Part shown: in pieces, positions 35,536-46,946 of the stretch
Numbering within the stretch: the first letter of the stretch is position 1
Layout: each line of letters opens with the position of its first letter
NCBI GenBank assembly: GCA_012861695.1
Contig: JAAOOA010000130.1
Location: 1,527,351 to 1,591,350, forward strand
Reading direction: 5' to 3'
DNA length: 64,000 bases
From: Trematomus loennbergii
Lineage: Eukaryota; Chordata; Actinopteri; Perciformes; Nototheniidae
The notes under the pieces: model-generated
Database searches by the model: none
Told to the model about the DNA's origin: nothing
What the model saw: the letters and a program-made list of their open reading frames with translations, nothing else
Translations under genes and position numbers: made by a program

Positions 35536-35888
35536 GGTGCTATAGACCCCCTTCAGCAAGCATTGAGGCTTTATCATCACTGAGTCATCAGTTATCTTGC
35601 TTGGATTTTAATGAGATTTTAATTGCTGGAGACTTTAATTGGGACTGGTTGTCCTCTGTCTCCGATAGTTTTAAATCAACCTGTGACTCTTTTAATCTTA
35701 CGCAATTTATCAATAGCCCAACTCGTCCTAATCTTAAATACCAAGATAAATCGTCTCTTATCGACTTATTTTTAACAAATGCGCCTCATAAGTTTTTGGA
35801 TATTGGTATTTTTGCAAATGATATGAGTGACCATTGCGCTATAGCTACAATCAGGAAGCTAAGCTTCCAAAAACAAGACCACAAATAG
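35536..35888 (+). pseudogene. LINE endonuclease C-part
   Basis: A shifted frame continues with CYRPPSASIEAL, LIAGDFNWDWLS, SLIDLFLTNAPH and MSDHCAIATIR, the remaining endonuclease motifs (GDFN, SDH). Separated from the previous piece by a frameshift near 35530. Confidence 0.85.
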
Positions 35889-36769
35889 TTTTTAAACGTG
35901 ATTTTAAACATTTCTGCGAGCAAGCATTTTTTCATGACCTGGGGATTGGAACAAGATCTCTCTCATTAGTGATGTTGAACTGGCATGGGATTATTTTCAT
36001 GAGGCTTTTACTAGAATTATAAACAAACATGCTCCTTTCCGCAAATTTAGGGTGAAAGGGCTAAAAAATCCCTGGTTTAGTCCTCAACTGGCCAGCATTC
36101 TAAAGAAAGGGATATTGCCTGGTCAAGGGCCAGAAAATCGAAATCCCAAGTGGATTGGATTGTTTTTAGACAGCTCCGAAATGTTTCACCTTCCTAGTTA
36201 AAAAGGCTAAATCTGAGTACTACATTTCTACTACTAGTAACTTAAATGATCCAAAGAAATTCTGGAAGGTAATAAAAAACTCATTTGGAACAGAAACTAA
36301 AAATGAATTACCAGCCTGCATTGTTACAGACTCGCAAACTCTCACTGACAAATCGGCCATTCTCAACTGCTTTAATGAACATTTTATTTCTTCTGGTTCT
36401 TTGTTTGAGTCCTTACATTCGGACCCTGGACAGAACGTTGATTCCTCACCACCTCCATCCCATCCCGTGGCTCAGCCATTCAATTTCACTTTTATCGAGG
36501 CGATAGAGGTCCATAAAGCATTGCAGAATCTGGATCCACACAAATCGGCAGGTCCGGACAAACTTCCTCCTCATTTTCTTAAATTAGCTGCAGACTTTAT
36601 AGCTGAGCCGCTTACTTATCTTTTTAATTTAACTCTTTCCAACAATGAGATTCCTAACATATGGAAATCTGCATATGTTCTTCCTTTACTGAAAGGAGGG
36701 GATCCCTCATCTGTTAATAATTATAGGCCAATTTCAAAATGATGTGTTGTAGCCAGAGATGGAGTACTC

Positions 36770-37022
36770 GAGTCCTGGACTCGGACTCGAGTTGGACTCA
36801 AGTGCCGATTTTCGGGACTCGTGACTCGACTCGGACTCGCGCATTGATTGACGCGACTCGGACTTGGACTCGTCAATTCTCGCGCACGATGACTTGGACT
36901 CGGACTCGGACTCGTGAATTCTCGCTTACAATGACTTGGACTCGGACTCGTGAATGTTCCCCCCCACGATGACTCAGACTCGGACTCGTACATTGACGCT
37001 CCGACTTGGACTCGGACTCGAG
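36770..37022. repeat. (GACTCG)-type minisatellite, left arm
   Basis: Degenerate GGACTCGGACTCG tandem, the subterminal region of the hAT. Open frames of Ser-Pro/Ser-Glu repeats here are artefacts. Confidence 0.9.
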
Positions 37023-37329
37023 CAAGTTTTCTCTGAAGTCTGATGTCCTCTATCCTGCGTGTGCACCTGCGAGGCGAGTTCACGTACTGGGCCCCGCTAT
37101 TCCAGTCTAAAGATGTCTAGAGACACACCCGCATCGTGCTGTATGCTTTCACACATTCTGCTTCCACATTGGAAAAGAGCAGCGCAAAATGCTCTATGTG
37201 GAAACAATATTGAAGAGAAGGCTCCGTAACACATTACTCTAAGGATCGAGTTCAGACATATGGCTGTCTTGAACACTATCATCAGAGTAACGTGATCTAA
37301 TCAATAAATAAAGATTCAGCCGATAACAC

Positions 37330-37395
37330 GAAAGCACATGGCTACTTAACATACAGAATGACGTCATTTTGCATGCTAAGTAGCCATGTGCTTTC
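37330..37395. repeat. 19-bp perfect inverted repeat in hAT core
   Basis: GAAAGCACATGGCTACTTA at 37330-37348 is repeated as its complement at 37377-37395. The 28-bp loop itself contains the palindrome AATGACGTCATT. Confidence 0.93.
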
Positions 37396-37771
37396 TGGGG
37401 CTCAATCTTTATCGGTAAACCGATTTAACCGGTAAAAGTTCCTTCAAAATAAGACTCCCGATCTTATTACTATCAAAATAAAAGTGCAAAACGAAAACGT
37501 TACCATAGAAAATATTGGATTACAAATATAATCACTTCTCTAAAAGGTAACTCATTTTAAATATAGTTAGACATATTATGGGTCATTTACAATAATAATA
37601 TTAATATTAGTAATAAGCTTTATATTTGTATAGTACTATTACAAGAATTGTAGCCAAACTGGCTTCACAGCAGTTCAATAGACAGATTAGTATAACATGA
37701 CAGGATAAAAGCAATGTAGAGGAGCAGCTACATTTCAACACATATATCCACGAAGATTAATACATGAAGAC

Positions 37772-38118
37772 TTGTGACTCGGACTTGACTTGACTCTTCT
37801 TAGGTGACTCGGACTTGGACTCGGACTCGAACACAGGTAATGATGACTCGGACTCGGACTCGACTCGGACACTCCTTGGGTGACTCGGACTTGGACTCGA
37901 ACACAGGTAATGATGACTCGGACTCGACTCGGACACTCCTTGGGTGACTCGGACTTGGACTCGAACACAGGTAATGATGACTCGGACTCGGACACTCCTT
38001 GGGTGACTCAGACTCGGACTCGGACTCGACTACGACTCTCCCTTGGTGACTCGGACTTGGACTCGGACTCGAAGAGTGGTGACTCGAGAGTGACTTGGAC
38101 TCGTGAATTGGTGACTTG
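37772..38118. repeat. (GACTCG)-type minisatellite, right arm
   Basis: GACTCGGACTTGGACTCG tandem with a higher-order period of about 60 bp marked by 'aacacaggtaatgat' (about 37830, 37900, 37964). Confidence 0.88.
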
Positions 38119-38737
38119 ACTACAACACTGGTTGTAGCGAAGGTCCTTGAAAAGCTTCTCAGTGAACAACTTAAATTATTCTTGGACACATGATATTTTG
38201 TCAGAGCACCAATCCGGTTTTAGAAAAAACACAGCACAACAACTGCTACTATTAAAGTGCTGAACAACATCATTGAGGCATTGGACTGTAAAAAGTATTG
38301 TGCAGCTCTATTTATGATTAGTCAAAGGCGTTTGACACAGTTGATCATACCATCATCCTGGCGGAAAGACTTCACAGTATTGGCTTATCTAGGCATACTG
38401 TAGGTTGGTTTTTTAATTATTTATCACCGAGAACCCAATGCGTCCAATTTTCTGGGTCTTCTTCTTCCTTCCTCCCGATAGCAAAGGGGTGCCACAAGGT
38501 TCCATATTAGGACCCATTCTTTTTACCATATATGTAAATAACCTATGTAATAATTGAGCAAATCCTTCTTACCATTTTTATGCAGATACTGTTATTTATT
38601 GTTCCTCCGCTTCTATAGAGCAAAGTCTAGATTTCCTCCAGTCTGCCTTGATGTCATACAAACCCATTTATATCAACTAAAGTTGGTATTAAATGCAGAA
38701 GGTGTCACCAATCCCCTCTCTCCCACCTCTATCTGCT

Positions 38738-39498
38738 CTGTTGATTGAACTGACTAGTAAAGTAAAGGCAAAGTAAAATCAAGAAAACCATCAAGATTGA
38801 ATTTCTGAGATTCTTTATTTACACTCAACTCACACAACATGTATAACCCAACACCATAGTGGTGCAGGGATGACGTATTTACCCGGAAGGAAGCTGCTGG
38901 TTCTCTCGACAAAAAAGCAACGGGATTTCTCCATAGGATTTTGGAAAATAGATGGAAATAAGGTTTGTAGAAAACTAACCTGTTTGATAAATGCAAGTTT
39001 TGTTCAGCCGGATAATCTCCACATGACTACCCTACTTTTATAATTTTCTAAATCATAAATCTAATCTCCAGAAGCGAAATGCTAACGTTATGCTATAAAG
39101 GAACTATAGCCGAGTACAGCAGCACGACTTCAACGTCACGCCAACTTCAGATCCATATTCAAACATACAGATTCTGAATGGTACGAGTTGAAGCGTTTGT
39201 TTGAACAGTTTGCAGGAGGCAGGTATTTGCTTTCAAGCAGAACAGGGCAAACAAACTTAGAGGAGTGTTTACGTGTTCGGCGTAATGACGTACAACGACC
39301 TCCACGACTTCTGTAGTCCTATTCAGCCACTTGGTAACAACCATCGTTTTTCAGACACGTCAACTCTTCAGAAATCACCAGTGGGGTCACTGCTGTAGTA
39401 TTTAATGTCGTAGAAAAAAAGTGATCCGTCTCTTACATTTGTCTCAACCACAGACCTTATTTCCAGCTATTTTCCAAAATCCTATGGAGAAATCCCAT
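38738..39498. other. Left part of copy B, non-coding
   Basis: Co-linear with 5479-6240. No exon recognised in either copy. Confidence 0.55.
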
Positions 39499-39698
39499 AG
39501 AGAGGCGAAGTCCCACCCATCGACACATTTTTATTTTCTTGACTTGACATGAATTGACAAACATCATATGTGTAATTCGTGGCACAATTCAAACGGGATC
39601 GAAAGATAATCTTTCTCTCTTCATTGACTTCAATGCATAACTTTTCCGAAATAAGGTCCCATGGAGGTCCACCGGAAAGGGAGGGACTTCGCCTCTCT
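39499..39698. mobile_element. 200-bp MITE, TIR AGAGAGGCGAAGTC
   Basis: Ends AGAGAGGCGAAGTCCC and GGGACTTCGCCTCTCT, flanked by AT on each side. Copy A has the empty site ('acccattggct', about 6240-6250). Related copies lie at about 48390-48562 and 49365-49517. Confidence 0.88.
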
Positions 39699-39796
39699 AT
39701 TGGCTCTGAGACGAGGGAACAGGAAGTGGTAAAATGCTAACTCACTTCAGGGTTTTAGGACTCATTCCTGCACCACTCTATTAAACATATCTGCAG

Positions 39797-41466
39797 CTAA
39801 AAAAACTTGAAAAACATCTTTGCAACTTCACTCTTTTTGCTTTTCTCACCAGCACACTTGTGTTTATTTAAATTGAACACCCGAGTGAAACCTGTCTTGC
39901 AAACTGAGCAGCTGTATGGTTTCTCCTCGGTGTGGACAGCTGCGTGTTGTCTCAGATTGGACCTTTGGGTGAAGCCTTTACCACAAACCGTACAACTGAA
40001 TGGTTTCTGGCCGGAGTGGACAATTGAGTGTTGTGTCAGATTTGTCATTTGTGCAAAGTGTTTTCCACAAACTGAACAACTGAATGGTTTCTCCCCCGTG
40101 TGGACAATCAAGTGTTTTCTCAGACTTGATTTGTGGGTGAAGGATTTACTACAATGTGAACAACTGAATGGTTTCTCCCCCGTGTGGACAATCAAGTTTT
40201 CTCAGACTTGATTTGTGGGTGAAGGATTTACTACAAAGCGTACAACTGAACAGTTTCTCCCCGGAGTGGACAGTTGAGTGTTGTCCCAGATTGCCACGTG
40301 TTGCGAATGTTTTACTACAAACTGAACAGCTGAATTCTTTCTCCCCTGTGTGGAGGTGGACGTGTTTATTCAGAATTGACTTGTATGTGAAACTTTTATC
40401 ACAAACTGTGCAACTGAATGGTTTTTCCCCATCGTGGACAGTTAAGTGTTTTTTCAGATTGGACCTGTCGGCGAATCTTTTACCACAAACCTTACACTTG
40501 AATGGTTTCTCCCCGGTGTGGAGGACCAGGTGTGTTCTCAGATTGCCTCTTGTTGCGAATGTTTTACTACAAACTGAGCAGCTGACTCGTCTCTCCCCTG
40601 TGTGGACAGTATAGTGTCTATTCAGAATAGACTTGAATGCGAAACCTTTACCACAAACAGGACAACTGAATGGTTTCTCCCCTGAGTGGAGGACCAGGTG
40701 TGTTCTCAGATTGCCTACTGTTGCGAATGTTTTACTACAAACTGAGCAGCTGACTCGTCTCTCCCCTGTGTGGACAGTATAGTGTCTATTCAGAATAGAC
40801 TTGTATGCGAAACCTTTACCACAACAGGACAACTGAATGGTTTCTCCCCTGAGTGGATTCTCATGTGCGACGCCAACTCTCCTCTCCTTTTGAATGTTTG
40901 TTGACAAACTGAGCAGCTTTGAGGTTTTGCTTCACTATGAACTTTGAGGTGTTCGGTCAAACCTGACTTTTTCGCAGATGTGAAATCACAGAAGGTGCAA
41001 CTATAAAGTGTCTCTCCAGTGTGTTCCTGCAGATTCCCCTCATGCACAAAGCTTCTAGCACGCCCATCATCACCCTCAATGCTACTTCCGGGTACTTCAT
41101 TGTCTTGCAGAGGGTTTAAATCGGGTTTCTCCCAATTTCTGCTGTCGTCAGTCTCGTACTCAGAGTGTGAACTTGTGTATTGAGTAGCTGGTTGTAAAGG
41201 ATGATCTGGATCTGATCCTTCACCCTCCTCTTCATCGGTTTCTGTTGTCTCTACCTCTCGGTTATTCTCAGTCTTGATTTCATGAAGCGGTGAGGAGGAC
41301 TGAGCCTTCTCTTCATCCTCTTCTTCACTCTTCACAGAAGTGAAAGTATCAGCCACCTCCTGCTCTATCTGCAGACTGGACCAGAGTTCCTCCTCTTCCT
41401 CTTTAATGTGGGGGGGCTCTGGGTCCTCCTTTACAACACTGAGGCTACACTCCTGCTGCTGGGTAT
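39797..41466 (-). CDS. C2H2 zinc-finger gene B, finger exon (two frameshifts)
   Basis: Acceptor CTCCACAG|ATACCC; G from exon 1 plus AT gives the Asp of DTQQQECSLSVVKEDPEPPH. An acidic region follows (EEEEELWSSLQ, VKSEEEDEEKAQ), then about 14 C2H2 fingers (e.g. [57 protein letters not shown]) and a short tail ending FFKFF at 39800. The reading frame is lost near 40822 (one A missing against A) and returns near 40197 (two bases missing); the net change is 3. As written it stops after about two fingers. Fingers 3-4 and 5-6 are near-identical 168-bp repeats, and two fingers near 40150-40230 are an 84-bp repeat. The protein would be a nuclear DNA-binding factor; targets unknown. Confidence 0.87.
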
Positions 41467-41760
41467 CTGTGGAGATCAATGACATGAATGCAGTTGTGTT
41501 AGAAGACTCTAATTTCATGTTAACACTCAATCATTTATTATCAATTTAATGAGAAATCTCCCCACTGTGTGTACTAGGGGTGGGGGAAATAATCGATACA
41601 GTATAGTATCGCGATACTTTGCGTGGCGATATTTTATCAATACACGGATGTAGGGATGTCCCGATCACCTTTTTTTGCTCCCGATCCGATTCCGATCATT
41701 TGATTTTGACAATCTGCCGATACCGATTTTTCCCGATCCGATCTTTATGCAATTTATTAA

Positions 41761-42932
41761 CCTCTTAAGCCCTGAGCCTGTTTTTCAGGTCTCAGGCTCG
41801 AAAATGACATTCCCAGAACAAATGACCATATCTTCCCTTCTAAAAGGGTTAAATTAATAATCTTTATTCTCAAAGTAATTATAAACCTGTGAGTTAGATG
41901 TAGAAAAGTCAGAATCAATATAGATGTTTTTTATTTTAAAGAAAATTCAGATTTTACATAGTAAAAAACTGTAAATTATAGTGTCCGTCCAAAAACTATT
42001 TTTTACAGATAGTGCAAACTACCTTGGATGATGGGTTAGTAGAGTAAAAGCTTAGGAATCCAAAGTACAACATATAATAAGTACCCTGTATCAAGATTGA
42101 TGCAAAACAAGTGAAATTTGACCTTTTTAGAGAGATTTAGCCAAAAACCCCCACTTCTGGGGTCATTTGGGTGGATTTGACCTATCTCTGGCCCCCCTTG
42201 GTCGATTCTGATGAATGAAATCTTTATAACCGCTAGAGCCAATGGAATCGAGGGAAAGTTATATACACACCAAAACGTTAACAAATAAGGAGTGAGAGTG
42301 ACGCGTTAACAAAACCGGAAGCTGCATACACTCTGGTGGCTACCATTAGCAGCTAACTTTTCCGCTCCGATTTTTACATAAAAAATGGAATTATGGATTA
42401 TAAATAATTTTTTAAAAGGTACAGGTACATTATCAACCTTTGGATCAACAGTTGTAGATTTTTTTTTTTCGTTTAATGCCATTGAACACGTCTTTTGACC
42501 TAATTGACAGCTACGGTGAGACGATCTGCCGTAAAAGCCCCGTAAAGGTACGTGTTGTGATGTCTGTGTTTGCTTCCCCTGTCGCAAGTTGGGATCGCTC
42601 AGTGATGATACTATACCTAAATAATCAGTGGAGTCTCAGCTTTAATAGGCTATATTGTATGTGCAGCTACGATAAGTAATAAGGGTATCTTTATCTTGAA
42701 TTGTGTGCCGCAGTGCGTTAGAATCTTTTCGCTCAGGGGTCATTTAGACCCTTCTTATGAGACTTGTGTTTTGTTTTGGTAAAAATGGTTCATATCTTCA
42801 GTTAGCTGAGATTCTTCCCGTTAATCTGGTGCTACACATTAATAGTTTCATAAATGTTAAGAAGCCCTGAGACATTATCTCGAAAACAAAAAGGTGGGAG
42901 GGGTCCAATGGGGGACCGCCGTGCTTAAGAGG
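41761..42932. mobile_element. piggyBac-like non-autonomous element (copy 2)
   Basis: 1172 bp, flanked by TTAA (41757-41760, 42933-42936). Ends CCTCTTAAGC and GCTTAAGAGG are inverted repeats. Shares its left 400 bp with the copy at 4126; the interior and right half are diverged. Confidence 0.88.
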
Positions 42933-42936
42933 TTAA

Positions 42937-43292
42937 GAGAAAAAAAAGGTAACAGATAACGGCTGGTCATCCAACGCGATGAATTCAGCTATCTTGGCTG
43001 TTATTTGTTTGGCCTTTTCACTGTTCTGGGGCAGTTTCTCTTTCCTTTTAAAAGTCTCTGAAAGTGTCGGTTGTTTCAGTGCCGTTACCTGAGTGGCCGC
43101 TGTGTACTCGTCGTGTTGTTGTTGGTGTTTGTTTCTCAGGTGGCGTATTAGATTGGTCGTGTTGAACGTAGCTCTGTTCTTTCCACCACGCGGAACCTCC
43201 GCCTTGCAAACATTGCATCTGGCTGTTACACTGCCTTCACTTTCAATTTCATAATACTTCCAAACTCCTGACATTTTCTCTGTCCGAGTCAC
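42937..43292 (-). pseudogene. BED finger of ZBED-type hAT transposase
   Basis: The minus-strand frame starts MTRTEKMSGVWKYYEIES and continues ARCNVCKAEVPRGGKN, FNTTNLIRHLRNKHQQQH: BED zinc finger (C-x2-C, H-x4-H). Then TLSETFKRKEK and AEFIALDDQPLSV, which is the start of the hAT transposase body. The frame stops where the TTAA element inserted (42933). DNA-binding part only. Confidence 0.88.
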
Positions 43293-44060
43293 CAGCTGAA
43301 CGTAGCCTCTCGTTACACCAGCTGAACGTAGCCTCTCGTTACACCAGCTGAACGTAGCCTCTCGTTAGCTTACTGCTACTATTAGACACTGCGCCCACTC
43401 TGTTGCCAGATTTGAGAGAAATAAGCAACCAGGTCTATGAAAACAAGCCCAAAAGAAGCAACACATACATGATGTTGTGTAATTTTAAACCAAAACTAAG
43501 GCCTCAGGATGACTTTAAGACGTGAACATGGTCATTTTTGTTTTGTAACATTAAATAAAAAAATATATTTTATATAAAAAAAAAAAAAAAATCCCGATCC
43601 CCGATTTTTTTCTCCCGATTCCGATCTTTTGAAAATCACGTGATCGGCTCCGATCCCCGATCACGTGATCGGCTCCGATCCCCGATCACGTGATCGGATC
43701 GGGACATCTCTACACGGATGCCAAGTATCGATGTTTTTTTATATAAACTGTAGCATATCCCTCCGCAAGATGGTCGTATATAAAACAGGAAGCTACATTA
43801 AGACATGTATGAAAGTAACACAAACAATGCCATCTCCTTTTCAGGTTCAAAGAACACACATTGGGTTATTCACATAAACTATTCATATTGCAAATACATG
43901 TTTTAACCAGGAAGGGAAGACGGACATGGATATGAGCCATGTGATTTGCAATATCGCAATATATCGTATCGCAATACTTAGCATATAAGTAAATACTTTC
44001 GTATCGTGGCTTAAGTATCGCGATAGTATCGTATCGTAGGGAGACTGATTCCCAGCCCTA

Positions 44061-44577
44061 GTGTCTACTCTTATATAACCAATAGATATAAATGTGGTTG
44101 TGAACATGGTTCAAAACATGGGCGGAGGGAGCGTCTGCAAAACATATATATGAATGCAATCAGGACATGTTCTCTGATTTGATAAAGAGGAATACGCCTC
44201 ATAAGAACTCTTCTGCATCAGGACCTGTGTTGAAAATGTCTGTATCAACAAATGAGTTTTTACAAAAACAGGAAACCATGGAAGACCAAGGATGTCCAGA
44301 ACCTTTCTCCCTTCAGTTTACCTCCAACGCATCTTGAGATACATAGTTTTTAATATGAGGAAAAAACGTAATCCGTCAGACAACCATAGACGGACAATCT
44401 AAAAGCACAACTTGTAAATGTTCTGAGAAACAGCGTGCACAAAGAAATGTAATAAACAAAACACTGGTTTAGTGTAAAGATGTTAATAAACTTTACAAAT
44501 GTAAAAAAATACATTGATCCCTCTTTGCAGCTTTAAAAATAAAAAGCCTCCTTAATCTACCGACTCTGTTTCCTTAA
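44061..44577. other. Spacer shared with copy A
   Basis: Co-linear with 9378-9874. No gene. Confidence 0.5.
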
Positions 44578-45922
44578 AGTGGACCTATCATGCTATATTT
44601 GAACAATATATTGTAGGGCCATACCTATAAAAAACATGTCTGTGAATTTTTTTTTTCAAAATACCAAACAGATCATGCATTTTAGCCATGCCTCATTTCG
44701 TTCTATTTGCTCTTTCCAGCCCTGTTTTTGCAGGGGGCTGATTCTGTGAGCTGCAGCTGACCACGCCCCCCTGCAGGAGAGGGGAGCGTGCTCTGATCAA
44801 GTCAGAAGAGGGGGAGAAAAATAGATCTCCGTCCTCCGTGTATTATTCTTATATGATTATATAGAGTCATTATTCATTTGTTTTAAAGCTCAATAAATAA
44901 CAAAGAAGACCTTTGACCGGCACTTTTCTAATTTTGTCCGGAAGATTTCAACTTTAACGGACATGTTGACCAGCGAAAAAAAATCGAACTGAAACTCTGC
45001 CTCACGGTCCCCTCGTTCCTTGGAAGAGGCGGAGAGGTGGCTGTTTGTCATCTGCTGGTGGACTAACCGGAGAGAATTACAGTGCTTGCCTCGACGGGGA
45101 GGGATTGCATTGAATTAAAGCAGCGGGAGCAAACGCTTGCCTCGGGGAGGGAGAAAGAAAGCCACAGCGGAGAATAAACAGAAGGGGAACCATGGTAACC
45201 ATGCGCGGGAAGTCTTCTTCGCTGCTTTTGTGGCAGACTACAGCGCCACTTACAGGCCTGGCATATGTACTACAGCGTCTCCAGCGCTTTCGAGCGGCAA
45301 TGGCCGGCCGTGGCCCAACCCCACATTCCCCTGATAGGTGGAGAGTTGGCCATATAGGCGGAGCTCCTCGTTCCTGACGTCAGATAATTTTCAAATCTGT
45401 ATCAGATCCGTTGCAGCCCCGTTTTTAGAGATTTGGGTAGGGAGGAAAAGAGAGGGTTGTGTTTTCTGACACTTGGTGAGTTCCTGACACACCGGGGACT
45501 AGTGTTGCACCGGTGTACCGATACTTGAAAAGGTACCGCGACACCCTGCCGTTAAAAACGTTACGATTCCTCCGTTTCATTAGTATCGGTACTTTAAGAA
45601 TGACAGGGAAAAGTACTCCGGTGAGAAAGCGCCGTTTTAATAAGAGCCGTGTGTGTTCAGCGCTCTGCTTCCACTCCCTGCACTGCAGCCGTGCCTGCAG
45701 TCCCTCCCCTCTCAAGCACGCTCTAAGTGCCTCCCCTCTCTCGTGCACGCGCTAGCTGCCAGAGCATGTGAGAAAACGAGAAGCTGCAAGTGGGAGTGCA
45801 ACTGCCGCTGCGCCTCGGCTTGTTGACAAAAAAAGACGCCAGAAGCGAAATTTGAAAGTATTTTAGCTATATCTCTGACAGTGAGGGAAAGCCTACGGAC
45901 ACCACGAGGCCTGTCTAAGACA

Positions 45923-46344
45923 TGTTTTAGATCCCTGCAAACCAAGGGAGTAGGGCTGCTCGATTATGGCAAAATCTTAATCTCGATTATTTGGGTCAAT
46001 AATTGATATCACGATTATTAAAAACGATTATCCATTTACTTTGAAAACATCAATTTATTGGAGAAAAAAAAATGTGAACAGTATGTTTTTAACAGTTGAT
46101 TACCCTGAACTTTAAGTATAATTCAACTGAAAAACCAATAAAAAAAAAAGTAATAAATTTTTTTAAATAAAAGTAATAAAAAAAATAATCGTTTTATTTC
46201 GATTACGTTGTTTTTGTAATCGTTGCAAGCCATAATCGTAATTGCGTAATTGAGCAGCCCTACAAGGGAGCCAACACATCAAACTTGGCTAAGCACCTCG
46301 CCGACCGGCATCCAGAGCTGTTTAAAGAATTTAAAGGCAATTAA
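45923..46344 (+). pseudogene. BED-finger coding fragment split by a MITE
   Basis: 45923-45950 reads CFRSLQTKG. Past the MITE and its target duplicate (45951-46270) the frame resumes as ANTSNLAKHLADRH, then PELFKEFKGN and a stop at 46344. N-T-S-N-L-x2-H-L-x3-H is the second half of a BED finger; the first half upstream is degraded. Confidence 0.8.
45951..46262. mobile_element. hAT MITE, TIR TAGGGCTGCTCGATTA
   Basis: 312 bp. Ends TAGGGCTGCTCGAT and TTGAGCAGCCCTA; 8-bp duplication CAAGGGAG (45943-45950, 46263-46270). Confidence 0.94.
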
Positions 46345-46529
46345 TGGCAATGATAACAGTCTAATATGGCTATCTTTTTAGCTAACTTACCAATGTGGCT
46401 AACATTTGCAATGTACATTTTGTCAATAATTATTTATATTACATGTTAATAAAATATCAAAGTTAACTATCAAAGAAATCACATAAACTCAAGTAAAGAA
46501 GAGACCATGTTGTAAGAAAACACTTAACA

Positions 46530-46946
46530 TAGGGCTGTGCAATTAATCGTATTTTAATCGCAATCACGATTTTGGCCTACCACAATTACGAAAACAACAT
46601 AATAGAAAAAAACTAAATTATTTTGCTTTGCTAGGTTGTGACAGTGCAACATATTTGATCTAATTAATTTTGGTCTCATTTATTTGTATTTATCATATTT
46701 ATATATGTTTAGTAGCTTGTGGAAGTGCGCTCCAAAATATTTGTTGATCTTGTTTATTGGTATTTATTATTTTGATATTATTTATTTAAATGTATCATTT
46801 ATTTAATTAAATTTTTTTATTGGTTTTTCAGTTGAATTATACGTTATTTGTTTTAAGTCAATGAATAATTGTATTTAATAATCGTGATATCAATTATTGA
46901 CCCAAATAATCGTGATTATGATTTTTGCCATAATCGCACAGTCCTA
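46530..46946. mobile_element. hAT MITE, TIR TAGGGCTGTGCAAT
   Basis: 417 bp. Ends TAGGGCTGTGCAATTA and TCGCACAGTCCTA; 8-bp duplication ACTTAACA (46522-46529, 46947-46954). A family related to the one at 45951. Confidence 0.93.

Larger units (their letters stand above)
36754..38130. mobile_element. hAT element built of GACTCG repeats
   Basis: 1377 bp inserted in the LINE. Ends CAGAGATGGAGTA and TACAACACTG are imperfect inverted repeats, with a perfect 8-bp duplication GTTGTAGC (36746-36753, 38131-38138). Both arms are GACTCG/GACTTG minisatellite; the centre is AT-rich non-coding. Confidence 0.92.
36241..38660 (+). pseudogene. LINE reverse transcriptase, interrupted
   Basis: Before the hAT: KALQNLDPHKSAGPDKLPP, LPLLKGGDPSSVNNYRPIS up to 36740. 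After it (38131 on): AKVLEKLLSEQL, SKAFDTVDHT, KGVPQGSILGPILF and FYAD-TVIYC near 38578. The last motif has one aspartate codon fewer than the usual YADD, so the catalytic pair is incomplete. Several frameshifts and stops. Dead element. Confidence 0.87.
34601..38735 (+). mobile_element. LINE (L2/CR1-group-like) split by a hAT
   Basis: Plus-strand non-LTR retrotransposon with an N-terminal hydrophobic leader, a 2A-like motif, an endonuclease and a reverse transcriptase in order, interrupted at 36754-38130 by a hAT. It ends where segmental copy B begins (about 38737), with no clear tail, so the 3' end is probably cut by the duplication breakpoint. Confidence 0.85.
41651..43712 (-). mobile_element. 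ZBED-type hAT element nested in outer hAT
   Basis: 2062 bp including its own insert. Ends TAGGGATGTCCCGATC and GATCGGGACATCTCTA (one mismatch), with a perfect 8-bp duplication CACGGATG (41643-41650, 43713-43720). Copy A retains the empty site at 9052-9059. Tandem CGATCACGTGATCGG palindromes lie at 43660-43700. Internally deleted: the BED finger remains, the catalytic part is gone. Confidence 0.95.
41575..44060. mobile_element. Outer hAT-type element in copy B
   Basis: Same ends and near-duplicated flanks (GTGTGTAC / GTGTCTAC) as the A element at 7857-9377. It is enlarged by a nested ZBED hAT, itself carrying a piggyBac-like element: three levels of nesting. Confidence 0.85.

Noticed and set aside
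36721..38189. Long Ser-Pro/Ser-Glu repeat frames
   Set aside because: Translation of GACTCG minisatellite in a hAT.
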